Assembly (NCBI GenBank): GCA_964611295.1 | Contig: CAZSWV010000006.1 | Span: forward strand, 1-64,000 | Length of the DNA: 64,000 bases | Source of the DNA: B73-G16 sp964611295 | GTDB lineage: Bacteria; Desulfobacterota; B13-G15 | Reading direction: 5' to 3' | Shown here: in pieces, positions 57,546-64,000 of the stretch | Layout of the letters: every line of letters begins with the position of its first letter | Position numbering within the stretch: position 1 is the stretch's first letter | Made by a program: the position numbers and the translations under genes | Notes under the pieces: generated by a model | Database searches by the model: none | Told to the model about the DNA's origin: nothing | Seen by the model: only the letters and a program-made list of their open reading frames with translations

Positions 57546-57575
57546 AGTTTACGGCAACCGAGTTGACAAGGACAA
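57546..57575 (-). promoter_or_regulatory. Putative promoter of the HD-phosphatase operon
   Basis: On the minus strand TTGTCC (57570-57575), 18 bases, TAAACT (57546-57551). The predicted start lies about four bases before the ATG at 57536, which has no Shine-Dalgarno sequence. It overlaps the divergent rplM promoter. Confidence 0.38.
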
Positions 57576-57592
57576 GGGTTTGAAATTATCAT
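57563..57592 (+). promoter_or_regulatory. Strong putative promoter of rplM-rpsI
   Basis: TTGACA (57563-57568), 18 bases, TATCAT (57587-57592), six and five of six matches to consensus. The predicted start is about 57599, giving a leader of roughly 50 bases. Confidence 0.65.
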
Positions 57593-57597
57593 CAAAC

Positions 57598-57631
57598 AGG
57601 CGGTCGGGGCGGCCTGACTGCCTTTCTTTTG
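57598..57631 (+). promoter_or_regulatory. Leader hairpin before rplM
   Basis: AGGCGGTC (57598-57605) pairs with GACTGCCT (57616-57623), one G-T pair, around a GC-rich 10-base loop. TTCTTTTG follows, and the ribosome site comes soon after. It sits at the very 5' end of the predicted mRNA. It could be an attenuator or a binding site for L13 autoregulation. Confidence 0.45.
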
Positions 57632-57647
57632 TAAGGAGGGAAAGGGG

Positions 57648-58088
57648 ATGAGGACCTTTCATCTGACCAAGGAAGAGGCAATGGCACAGAGGAAGTGGTA
57701 CGTAGTGGATGCAGCAGGTAAAGTCCTTGGACGTTTGGCTTCTGAGGTTGCCAAGATCCTCAGGGGGAAACACAAGCCGGTCTTCAGTCCCCATGTGGAC
57801 GTAGGGGACTTCGTAATAGTGGTGAACGCAGACAAGGTCAAGTTGACGGGTAAAAAATGGCAGAAAAAGCTCTACCATTTCCATTCCGGTTACCCTGGTG
57901 GGCTTAAGACCTATACGGCTGAACAACTCTTTCAGAAAAAGCCCGAGGAGCTCATAAGGATTGCCGTTTGGGGTATGCTCCCTAAGAACAGGTTGGGGAG
58001 GAAACTTTATCGTAAACTTAAGGTCTACAGGGGGCCTGAGCACCCTCACAAGGCCCAGATGCCCGAGCCCTTGGAGATCGATGCCTAA
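57648..58088 (+). CDS. rplM: Ribosomal protein L13
   Basis: L13 binds 23S rRNA early in 50S assembly. The 146-residue protein shows KWYVVDAAGKVLGRLASEVAKILRG in parts, VVNADKVKLTGKKW and GMLPKNRLGRKLYRKLKVY. Its length and order before rpsI are standard. A GGAGGG site precedes the ATG. Confidence 0.98.
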   Translation: MRTFHLTKEEAMAQRKWYVVDAAGKVLGRLASEVAKILRGKHKPVFSPHVDVGDFVIVVNADKVKLTGKKWQKKLYHFHSGYPGGLKTYTAEQLFQKKPEELIRIAVWGMLPKNRLGRKLYRKLKVYRGPEHPHKAQMPEPLEIDA

Positions 58089-58099
58089 GGAGGTAGCAG

Positions 58100-58501
58100 A
58101 TGGAGCAAGAGGTCCAGCGCTTTTACGGAACTGGGAAACGCAAAACGGCAGTGGCGAGGGTGTGGCTCAAGATGCCTGGAAAGGGCGAGATATTGGTGAA
58201 CAAAAGGCCTCTTGAGGATTACTTCCCTCGGGAGACCCTTCGCCTCATGCTCCTTCAGCCCTTCCGTTTGACAGATACCTTGGGCAAGTTTGACGTCTAC
58301 GTAAACGTAAGAGGCGGTGGGATATCGGGGCAGGCTGGGGCCATACGTCATGGAATAGCCAAGGCCCTTGTGGAGTACGATCCCGAGTTGAGGTCCATCT
58401 TGAAGAAGGCGGGGCTTCTGACCCGCGACGCCCGTAAGAAGGAACGAAAGAAGTACGGACAGAGAGGTGCAAGGGCGAGGTTCCAGTACTCCAAGCGTTA
58501 A
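58100..58501 (+). CDS. rpsI: Ribosomal protein S9
   Basis: S9 sits in the 30S head and its C-terminal tail reaches the P-site tRNA. The 133-residue protein has YGTGKRKTAVARVWL, VRGGGISGQAGAIRHGIAKAL, LLTRDARKKERKKYG and the basic C-terminus ending QYSKR. It follows rplM by 11 bases. The start of argC overlaps its 3' end. Confidence 0.98.
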   Translation: MEQEVQRFYGTGKRKTAVARVWLKMPGKGEILVNKRPLEDYFPRETLRLMLLQPFRLTDTLGKFDVYVNVRGGGISGQAGAIRHGIAKALVEYDPELRSILKKAGLLTRDARKKERKKYGQRGARARFQYSKR

Positions 58502-59531
58502 ACCCCTGCGGGTCGGGATCCTCGGGGCAAGCGGTTATACCGGTTACGAGCTCATCCGACTCCTGAAGAAGCACCCGTATGTGGAAATAACGGTCCTTAC
58601 CGCTGAGCGACATGCGGACAAGTCACCTGAAGAGCTCTTCCCCTCCTTGAGGGGGGAAGCCCTTCCGCGTTTTTTGCCCCTTGATGCCGAAGGTCTAGGG
58701 GAGATGGCTGACCTGTTTTTCTTGGCGCTGCCCCATGGGGTTTCTATGAAAGCCATTAAGTCGTTATGGGACGGCCAGAGGAAATTCATAGACCTAAGCG
58801 CTGACTTCAGGTTAAAGGACCCTGGGCTTTACCGTCAGTGGTATGGAGAACACCTCTTTCCTGAACTTTTGAAAGAGGCCGTTTATGGGCTGCCTGAAAA
58901 GTACAGGGAGGAGATAAAGGGGGCAAGGCTTGTAGCCAATCCGGGGTGTTATCCTACGGCAGTCCTAATAGGGCTCATGCCTGTGGTGGAGAAGGGGCTT
59001 ATCAGCCCCCAAGTAATCGTCGATGCCAAAAGCGGCGTAAGCGGTGCCGGTAGGGCCCTCGAAGAAGGGCTGATGTTCTGCGAAGTAGCCGAATCCATAA
59101 GGGCCTACGGGGTTTTAGTCCACCGGCATAAGCCCGAAATGGAACAGGAACTCACAAGGCTTTCTGGAAGGGACTTCCAAGTGGAATTCGTGCCCCACCT
59201 TGTCCCTATGAACCGGGGGATCTTAGCCACCATCTACTGTAAACTGGAGGAGGCCGTCACCGAAAAGGAACTTTACCAACTTTACCTAGAAAAGTTCAAA
59301 GGTGAGCCCTTCGTCAAGGTCTTCCCCCCAGGCCGGTTCCCTTCTACCTCATCAGTGAGGGGGACAAACTTCTGCTCGATAGGCCTAAGGGTACAGGGTA
59401 AGACCCTAGTGGTCATCTCTGCTATAGACAACTTGACCAAGGGTGCATCAGGACAGGCCATACAGAACATGAACCTCATGGCAGGATTCCCTGAAACTAC
59501 GGCACTTGAAGGCCTAGCCCTTTACCCCTAA
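58467..59531 (+). CDS. argC: N-acetyl-gamma-glutamyl-phosphate reductase ArgC
   Basis: ArgC reduces N-acetylglutamyl phosphate in arginine synthesis. The NADP loop is GILGASGYTGYEL, the catalytic Cys lies in NPGCYPTA, and KSGVSGAGR and AIDNLTKGASGQA are family segments. The only convincing in-frame start is GTG 58467, inside the end of rpsI, leaving about 14 residues before the Rossmann domain. Coupling to ribosomal protein genes is unusual but may reflect operon compaction. Confidence 0.95.
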   Translation: MQGRGSSTPSVKPLRVGILGASGYTGYELIRLLKKHPYVEITVLTAERHADKSPEELFPSLRGEALPRFLPLDAEGLGEMADLFFLALPHGVSMKAIKSLWDGQRKFIDLSADFRLKDPGLYRQWYGEHLFPELLKEAVYGLPEKYREEIKGARLVANPGCYPTAVLIGLMPVVEKGLISPQVIVDAKSGVSGAGRALEEGLMFCEVAESIRAYGVLVHRHKPEMEQELTRLSGRDFQVEFVPHLVPMNRGILATIYCKLEEAVTEKELYQLYLEKFKGEPFVKVFPPGRFPSTSSVRGTNFCSIGLRVQGKTLVVISAIDNLTKGASGQAIQNMNLMAGFPETTALEGLALYP

Positions 59532-59581
59532 AAGACGACCAGATGGCCTTGAAGGAGAAAAGGCTTAATTGTTATCCTCGT

Positions 59582-59602
59582 ATTAAGAACATAGTTCATA
59601 AA
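59582..59602. promoter_or_regulatory. Inverted repeat before the IclR-type gene
   Basis: ATTAAGAAC-ATA-GTTCATAAA matches in seven of nine positions as an inverted repeat. It lies 13 bases before the TTG start and just before the AAAGGAGA ribosome site, a fitting place for autoregulation. Confidence 0.4.
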
Positions 59603-59615
59603 AGGAGAACTCACT

Positions 59616-60320
59616 TTGGCTGAGAGGAAGGTTCCAGCTGTAGAGCAGGTGGGGCGGATACTCCTCTATCTGGCCAAGTCGCCTCGTTTTAAGGTGAAGT
59701 TGACGGATATAGCGCGTGATCTAGGCATCCATAAAAGTCGGGTCTTTTACATTTTGAACACCCTTAAGGAGTTTGGGCTTATAGAAAAGGACCCGGAGAG
59801 CAAGGCCTATAGTCTTGGTCCTGCTTTGATCTTTATGGGGGAGAAGGTCTTGGACAATCTCGATTTCAAGGACAAGGCCGAAAGGACCCTCAAGGCCTTG
59901 GCTAAGGAGACGGGTTGTACTGCCTTTTTGGGGCGGATAGCCGAGGACAAGGTGTACGTGGTGGCGAAGGAGTATGCAGATGACGGCGTAAAGATAACCA
60001 TTCCCCTTGGTTACCGTTTCCCTTCTAACTACGGGGCCTTGGGTAAGGTATTGTTGGCCTTCTCTCAGGACTTAAAGGGGACAGGGGCCTTCTCAGAGGA
60101 GGAGCTTGAGAAGTGTAGGCGGCTAGGTTTTGCCATGGACATAAGGGAGGTGGACCCGCGCTTTTCAAGCGTGGCAGCCCCTGTTTTTGACAGATATGGG
60201 AAGGTCGTGGCCATCATCTTCCTGGTCGGTACCTTTAACGAAGAGCAGGCCCACCAATACGGTCAAAAGGTCGCCAAGGCAGCTAAGGACTTCACCAAGG
60301 CCATAGGTGGATCCCTTTAA
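59616..60320 (+). CDS. IclR-family transcriptional regulator
   Basis: The 234-residue protein has an N-terminal winged helix-turn-helix (about 8-70, with LTDIARDLGIHKSRVFYILNTL) and a C-terminal IclR effector domain (about 80-230, with GKVLLAF and SSVAAPVFDRYGKVVAIIFLVG). IclR proteins often control carboxylic or aromatic acid catabolism, but no target can be named. It starts at TTG 59616 with AAAGGAGA upstream and overlaps the convergent lipoprotein gene by four bases. Confidence 0.92.
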   Translation: MAERKVPAVEQVGRILLYLAKSPRFKVKLTDIARDLGIHKSRVFYILNTLKEFGLIEKDPESKAYSLGPALIFMGEKVLDNLDFKDKAERTLKALAKETGCTAFLGRIAEDKVYVVAKEYADDGVKITIPLGYRFPSNYGALGKVLLAFSQDLKGTGAFSEEELEKCRRLGFAMDIREVDPRFSSVAAPVFDRYGKVVAIIFLVGTFNEEQAHQYGQKVAKAAKDFTKAIGGSL

Positions 60321-61282
60321 AGGGTCCTTAGGGCCTTAGCCAGGTCCCCCTTTTTGGGCACGGTTCCTTCTAAGAGGCGCGCCCGTGAAAGGTCCTCACC
60401 TATGAGTTCTTCTACTTTTACCTTTGCCTTCTTTGGACCTATGGCCCTTCCTATGGCCTTTCCTATTACGGGGTGTTTCAAGAGCTCACCTGGTGAGAAG
60501 ATCTCGAATTCGTCACCGATCCTTACCCCTGAGGCCCTTCCGGCGTTAAGGAGGACTATTTCTTCCTTTGCTTCGGCTATCGAGGTGTTCCATTCCGCTT
60601 GTGCAAAGGCCAATTGGATGCTATGGGCCAGGTTTTTCGAAGCCTCTTCCAGGGCCTTTTGTAGGGCCCTTGAGGACTTACCTGGGCCTTGGGATTTGGA
60701 GGATTCAAGGAGGTTCTGTCCCGTGGCCCTCTTTAAGGGTTCACCGGTCTCCGTACTTATGACCAGGGCTTCCATCTTAACTGAGGCATAGGCGTTTTCG
60801 CTATCCTGTCCTGTGAGCAATTCCTTCACTTCTCCCTTTATCACCGCATGTACCCCAAGGGCCTTCCAAAGTTCCCAGAGTCCTTCAGGGGTCTCGACGG
60901 GGTTTTTGCCTAAGGCCTCTTTCTCCACTATTACAAAGGCCCCGCTTTCCACGAGATGGCTAACCAAAAGCTCTCGAGCCCTTCGTCCTATTCCTTTGAA
61001 CTCCATGGGGAGTTTGCCTTCCTCGAGGTCAAGTACCAAGGCCTTGAACTTGTAACGGAGCGGTAAGACAGCGGGAGCTGGTGCAGGTGCTGTTTCGGTC
61101 AGGGATGGGGGTGTCCCATAGGGACGGGCCTGGTAGGTAGTAGCTGTACGCCTTGTCTCACGTAGGGGTCTGCTTACTTCCCAACGGAGTTCTTGGGTTT
61201 GCCTTTCGGTTTTTTCCTTTTTCCAAGAGGCACAGCTTAGACAGAGGATCAAAGCCAGGGATAAAGCCATAAGCCTCTTCAT
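60317..61282 (-). CDS. Lipoprotein with CsgG/LpoB-like and FlgT-like regions
   Basis: The 321-residue protein begins with a signal peptide and lipobox (LCLSC, Cys near residue 17), then a Pro/Thr-rich linker (about 20-75). The middle (about 77-200) has the CsgG/LpoB-type fold, with KALVLDLEEG, a helix RRARELLVSHLVESGAFVIVE and GVHAVIKGEV. The end (about 235-310) has NAGRASGVRIGDEFEIFSPGE, like FlgT C-terminal domains. An outer-membrane or periplasmic envelope role is likely. Start ATG 61282 forms ATGA with the upstream methyltransferase stop. Confidence 0.78.
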   Translation of the reverse strand: MKRLMALSLALILCLSCASWKKEKTERQTQELRWEVSRPLRETRRTATTYQARPYGTPPSLTETAPAPAPAVLPLRYKFKALVLDLEEGKLPMEFKGIGRRARELLVSHLVESGAFVIVEKEALGKNPVETPEGLWELWKALGVHAVIKGEVKELLTGQDSENAYASVKMEALVISTETGEPLKRATGQNLLESSKSQGPGKSSRALQKALEEASKNLAHSIQLAFAQAEWNTSIAEAKEEIVLLNAGRASGVRIGDEFEIFSPGELLKHPVIGKAIGRAIGPKKAKVKVEELIGEDLSRARLLEGTVPKKGDLAKALRTL

Positions 61283-62013
61283 TTTCCTTCCTCCAGCTGA
61301 AAGATTATGGGCCACATTTCGTGGGTGTAACCCCCCTTCTGGTCGAAGATAAACAAAGGGGACTCGACCTTAAGCCCCTCTTTTGCCCCTTTTACGGCCT
61401 CGACAAGGACCATCCTCGAAGGTTTACCTGGACTTGGGTGGACGAATCTGAGCCTTTTCGGTTCCAGTCTATGGGCCTTCATAGCGTAAAGGAGCCTGAG
61501 GAGCCTCTCCGGGGGATATATGTAATAGCAGCGACCTCCGTACTTAAGCAGGTAAGAACTCGCCCTGAGGAAGTCCTCTATTGTTCCCAGGACCTCATGA
61601 CGTGCAAGGACCTCTTGGGTATGGAGGCTTAAGCGCCCGTGGCCCTTGGGGAAATAAGGAGGGTTGCACACCACTAGGTCAAAACCTTGGGCTTCCAGGT
61701 GTCTATGGCACTCCTTGACGTCCATCTCAAGGACCCTCATCCGTTCCGATACCCCGTTCAACTCCGCGTTCTTTTTCGCCAATTCCGCTAGCTCCTTTTG
61801 GACCTCCAAGGCCACTATTTCCAATTCCTTGAACTTCCTCGCCAGGATCACTGCGATTACGCCGTTTCCGGTTCCAAGCTCAAGGGCCTTCTCTCCCCTT
61901 TTCACCTTGACCCATGAAGCCAATATAGGGGCATCCACCGAAAACCTATAGCCCTCTTTGGGCTGAAGGAGCTTGATCCGACCCGAAAAGAGGCTGTCAA
62001 GGGTTGTCTCCAT
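61279..62013 (-). CDS. SAM-dependent methyltransferase, TrmN6-like
   Basis: The 244-residue protein has a class I SAM fold with GYRFSVDAPILASWV, ALELGTGNGVIAVILAR (SAM loop) and VVCNPPYFPKG, the NPPY motif of N6-adenine and amide methyltransferases. This layout is typical of TrmN6, which methylates A37 of tRNA-Val. Other NPPY enzymes are possible. I start at ATG 62013, overlapping the DUF1015 gene by 17 bases; a GTG at 62040 would add nine residues. Confidence 0.87.
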   Translation of the reverse strand: METTLDSLFSGRIKLLQPKEGYRFSVDAPILASWVKVKRGEKALELGTGNGVIAVILARKFKELEIVALEVQKELAELAKKNAELNGVSERMRVLEMDVKECHRHLEAQGFDLVVCNPPYFPKGHGRLSLHTQEVLARHEVLGTIEDFLRASSYLLKYGGRCYYIYPPERLLRLLYAMKAHRLEPKRLRFVHPSPGKPSRMVLVEAVKGAKEGLKVESPLFIFDQKGGYTHEMWPIIFQLEEGK

Positions 62014-63196
62014 CGAGTTCGAAGACCTGAAAGAAGACAAGCCCCGTGGGCACCTTCGGGTAAAAATAGGTGGACTTTTTGGGCATCAAAAGCCCCCTTT
62101 TTGCTACCTCGGCTACTTCCCTGGGGTTTACAGCTCGCAAAAGGAAGACAGCCTGAGCCACCCCGTCCTCCAAGGCCTTTAAGGCCTCATCCATCTCCTT
62201 AACGTATGAGACTTCCCCCTGTAGGCCTTTGAGAACCAGTTCGTCTATGACCCACGGGTCTATCCTCCCAAAGGGATACGGTAGGTCCCTCTTGGGCCTT
62301 ATCATCAAGGGGTTTCTGTCTTTTTCCCAAAAGACCATCCCCTTGCCTTCCATGAGGATGGTGGGGATGGCCTCCTTTGATGTCTCCTGACAGGAAAAGT
62401 TCTCCATAAGGTTTTTCCTCAACGCCTCAAGCCTTGTCCCATCGAGGCCTTTCAGTAGTCTGTGTACGGGCAATATTACCAATCCCTCGTATTCCATGCC
62501 CGTAAGGTAGGCCAGTATGTAATCCTCAAGTCCCCTGTTCTTCCCTGAGGCAAGCCTCCTTTCCCTTAGGAGCCTTGCAGTTTTGAGCCGGTGGTGGCCG
62601 TCTGCCAAAAAGAGCTCCTGGTCTGAGAGCTTCCCCTTTATTTTGGAGATCTCCTCTTGGTCGTACACGGCCCAGAGGGTGTGCTCTACTCCTTCTTCGT
62701 CCTTGAAGGAGAAACGGGGCTCTAAGGCCTCTACCTTGGACAAGAGGGCCTCTATTTCGCCTTTCGGGTCAGAATAAAGGGAGAAGACTTCCCCGGTTTG
62801 TATCCCCGTGTGTTCCAAAAGTTCAAGGCGCTCCCTTACGACCTCTTCGAAGGTATGTTCGTGCTCCCTTATGATGGTGTCGAGCTTCAACAGGCATATG
62901 AAACCCCACCGCTTGAGTTTTCGTCCTTCGTACGAGAACACCTGTCTATAGGGGTATATGGCCTCATGGTGCTCCCTTTCGAAGACACCCTGGCTAAGCC
63001 ATTGCTTCAAGGTTTCCCTGGCTTCAAGGGGGCTATTGGGCAAGATGAGCCTTATGACGTTTAAAGGATGCCTGATGTAAAACTTGAGCCTTTCTTCAGG
63101 GGATATGACGTCATAAGGGGGGGTGACCACAAGGGATATGTCCTTGACCTTTTCAGGGGAATAGTAAAGGGCACAGAAGGGGCTGATTTCAGCCAT
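61997..63196 (-). CDS. DUF1015 family protein
   Basis: The 399-residue protein matches the DUF1015 family: VVTPPYDVISPEERLKFYIRHPLNVIRLILP near the N-terminus and the hallmark LFLADGHHRLKTA in the middle. The family is widespread in anaerobes and thermophiles and has no settled function known to me. It is soluble with no signal peptide. It starts one base after the hisF stop and shares that operon with the methyltransferase and lipoprotein. Confidence 0.92.
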   Translation of the reverse strand: MAEISPFCALYYSPEKVKDISLVVTPPYDVISPEERLKFYIRHPLNVIRLILPNSPLEARETLKQWLSQGVFEREHHEAIYPYRQVFSYEGRKLKRWGFICLLKLDTIIREHEHTFEEVVRERLELLEHTGIQTGEVFSLYSDPKGEIEALLSKVEALEPRFSFKDEEGVEHTLWAVYDQEEISKIKGKLSDQELFLADGHHRLKTARLLRERRLASGKNRGLEDYILAYLTGMEYEGLVILPVHRLLKGLDGTRLEALRKNLMENFSCQETSKEAIPTILMEGKGMVFWEKDRNPLMIRPKRDLPYPFGRIDPWVIDELVLKGLQGEVSYVKEMDEALKALEDGVAQAVFLLRAVNPREVAEVAKRGLLMPKKSTYFYPKVPTGLVFFQVFELDGDNP

Positions 63197-63976
63197 CTAC
63201 CAGATCTCCCTCACCTTTACCCCTTTTTGGGCTAGGTATTGTTTTATCTCCCTTATGGTATATTGCCCGTAGTGGACCATAGAGGCGATCAAGGCTGCAT
63301 CTGCCTTACCCGTGGTGAGGACCTCGTATAGGTGTTCGGGATGACCCGCTCCGCCTGAGGCCACAACGGGGATGGAGACGGCTTCGGAGATCATACGCGT
63401 GATCCTCAGCTCATAACCCTGCTGGGTCCCATCGGCATCAATGGAGTTCAGGCATATCTCCCCTGCTCCTAACCTTTCTGCCTCCTTTGCCCACCATAGG
63501 GCATCTATCCCCGTAGGGGTTCTCCCACCGTTTATCCAAACCTCATAGCCTGAGGGGATCCTTTCGGACTCACCCACATATAGCACGTCCATGCCTAGGA
63601 CGATAGATTGACTGCCAAAGGCCTTTGCCCCTTCGTAGATGAGCCTTGGGTTCTTCACCGCTGCCGTATTTATGGATACCTTCTCGGCACCTGCCAATAG
63701 AACCTCCCTCATCTCCTCGAGGCTCTTTATGCCACCACCGACCGTAAGGGGTATGAAGATCTCCCTTGCCACCCGGTCCACAAGGTCTATGACGATCTTC
63801 CGCGATTCAGCCGAGGCCGTTATGTCGTAAAAGACTATTTCATCGGCCCCGTCTTCATAATAACGCCTGGCCATCTCCACAGGATCCCCTACTGGGACGT
63901 TATCCTTGAACTTTACCCCCTTTGTGGTCATCCTATCCTTTACATCAAGGCATACGACAATCCTTTTACTGAGCAT
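63197..63976 (-). CDS. hisF: Imidazole glycerol phosphate synthase cyclase subunit HisF
   Basis: HisF uses ammonia from HisH to convert PRFAR into imidazole glycerol phosphate and AICAR. The 259-residue beta-alpha barrel has the catalytic Asp in VVCLDVKD, GGGIKSLEEM, CLNSIDADGTQQGYELRIT with the second Asp, and VASGGAGHPEHLYEV. Length is standard. The ATG at 63976 has AAGGAAG upstream. The last 24 bases of the window probably hold the end of another gene. Confidence 0.97.
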   Translation of the reverse strand: MLSKRIVVCLDVKDRMTTKGVKFKDNVPVGDPVEMARRYYEDGADEIVFYDITASAESRKIVIDLVDRVAREIFIPLTVGGGIKSLEEMREVLLAGAEKVSINTAAVKNPRLIYEGAKAFGSQSIVLGMDVLYVGESERIPSGYEVWINGGRTPTGIDALWWAKEAERLGAGEICLNSIDADGTQQGYELRITRMISEAVSIPVVASGGAGHPEHLYEVLTTGKADAALIASMVHYGQYTIREIKQYLAQKGVKVREIW

Positions 63977-64000
63977 CTTCCTTACGGGTTAAATCGACAA

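Noticed and set aside
1..64000. CRISPR arrays, tRNA or rRNA genes, insertion sequences, prophage genes
   Set aside because: No regularly spaced repeats, no tRNA-like cloverleaf or rRNA sequence, and no transposase, integrase or phage proteins were found by reading.
63977..64000. End of an upstream his gene on the minus strand
   Set aside because: Only 24 bases remain. A TAA in one minus-strand frame would fit, but it cannot be assigned to a gene.

Overview
The window looks like chromosomal DNA of an anaerobic, probably thermophilic bacterium. No plasmid, phage or transposon genes were seen, gene packing is dense, and no stretch over 300 bases lacks a gene (the longest gaps are about 110-160 bases). 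Arg is mostly AGG and Ile is often ATA. A TtuA/TtuB pair for tRNA 2-thiolation is present, which in Thermus makes the heat-stabilising 2-thioribothymidine. Inositol-phosphate synthase, a complex I without an NADH module, TRAP transporters and benzoate-CoA-ligase-like enzymes would fit a thermophilic syntroph or sulfate/metal reducer, perhaps Desulfobacterota-like. No rRNA or other decisive marker is present, so the taxonomy is a guess.

Layout. 1-5.5 kb: 3' part of tilS, then a minus-strand operon (inositol-3-phosphate synthase, moaA, a moaC-MOSC fusion, moeA). 5.6-13.2 kb: housekeeping and stress genes (rhomboid protease, isochorismatase-type hydrolase, family 4 uracil-DNA glycosylase, DksA-like protein, groES-groEL, ttuA-ttuB, zinc alcohol dehydrogenase, ndk). 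13.3-18.3 kb: acyl-CoA locus A (3-hydroxyacyl-CoA dehydrogenase, enoyl-CoA hydratase, a thiolase with a zinc-ribbon/OB-fold partner) converging on a benzoate-CoA-ligase homologue. 18.4-29.5 kb: a twelve-gene complex I operon with four antiporter-like subunits and no nuoE, nuoF or nuoG. 29.5-37.4 kb: acyl-CoA locus B, with one operon for a second ligase plus a TRAP transporter with two DctP receptors, and another for thiolase plus enoyl-CoA hydratase. 37.5-43.1 kb: an HMGL-family acyltransferase with a Cache-like tail (possible Re-citrate synthase), queA, purC, tsaC/sua5 and larB. 43.1-51.4 kb: a cytoplasmic molybdopterin enzyme, a VKOR-family protein, and a three-gene molybdenum hydroxylase resembling 4-hydroxybenzoyl-CoA reductase whose flavin subunit carries an entire inserted GltD/NfnB-like module. 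51.5-56.3 kb: a five-gene cassette of unclear purpose in which all four junctions are 4-base stop/start overlaps. 56.3-64 kb: a phosphatase, an HD protein, rplM-rpsI, argC, an IclR regulator, a CsgG-like lipoprotein, a methyltransferase, a DUF1015 protein and hisF.

How the genes may work together (inference). Aromatic or alicyclic acids would enter through the TRAP system, be activated by the CoA ligases, be dehydroxylated by the hydroxybenzoyl-CoA-reductase-like enzyme, and be degraded by the two beta-oxidation sets. Complex I, fed by ferredoxin or another non-NADH donor, would conserve energy. The Moco genes would serve the two molybdenum enzymes. No benzoyl-CoA reductase lies in the window, so the substrate range is not settled by this sequence alone. 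The most unusual item is the fused flavin subunit at 49022-51397.
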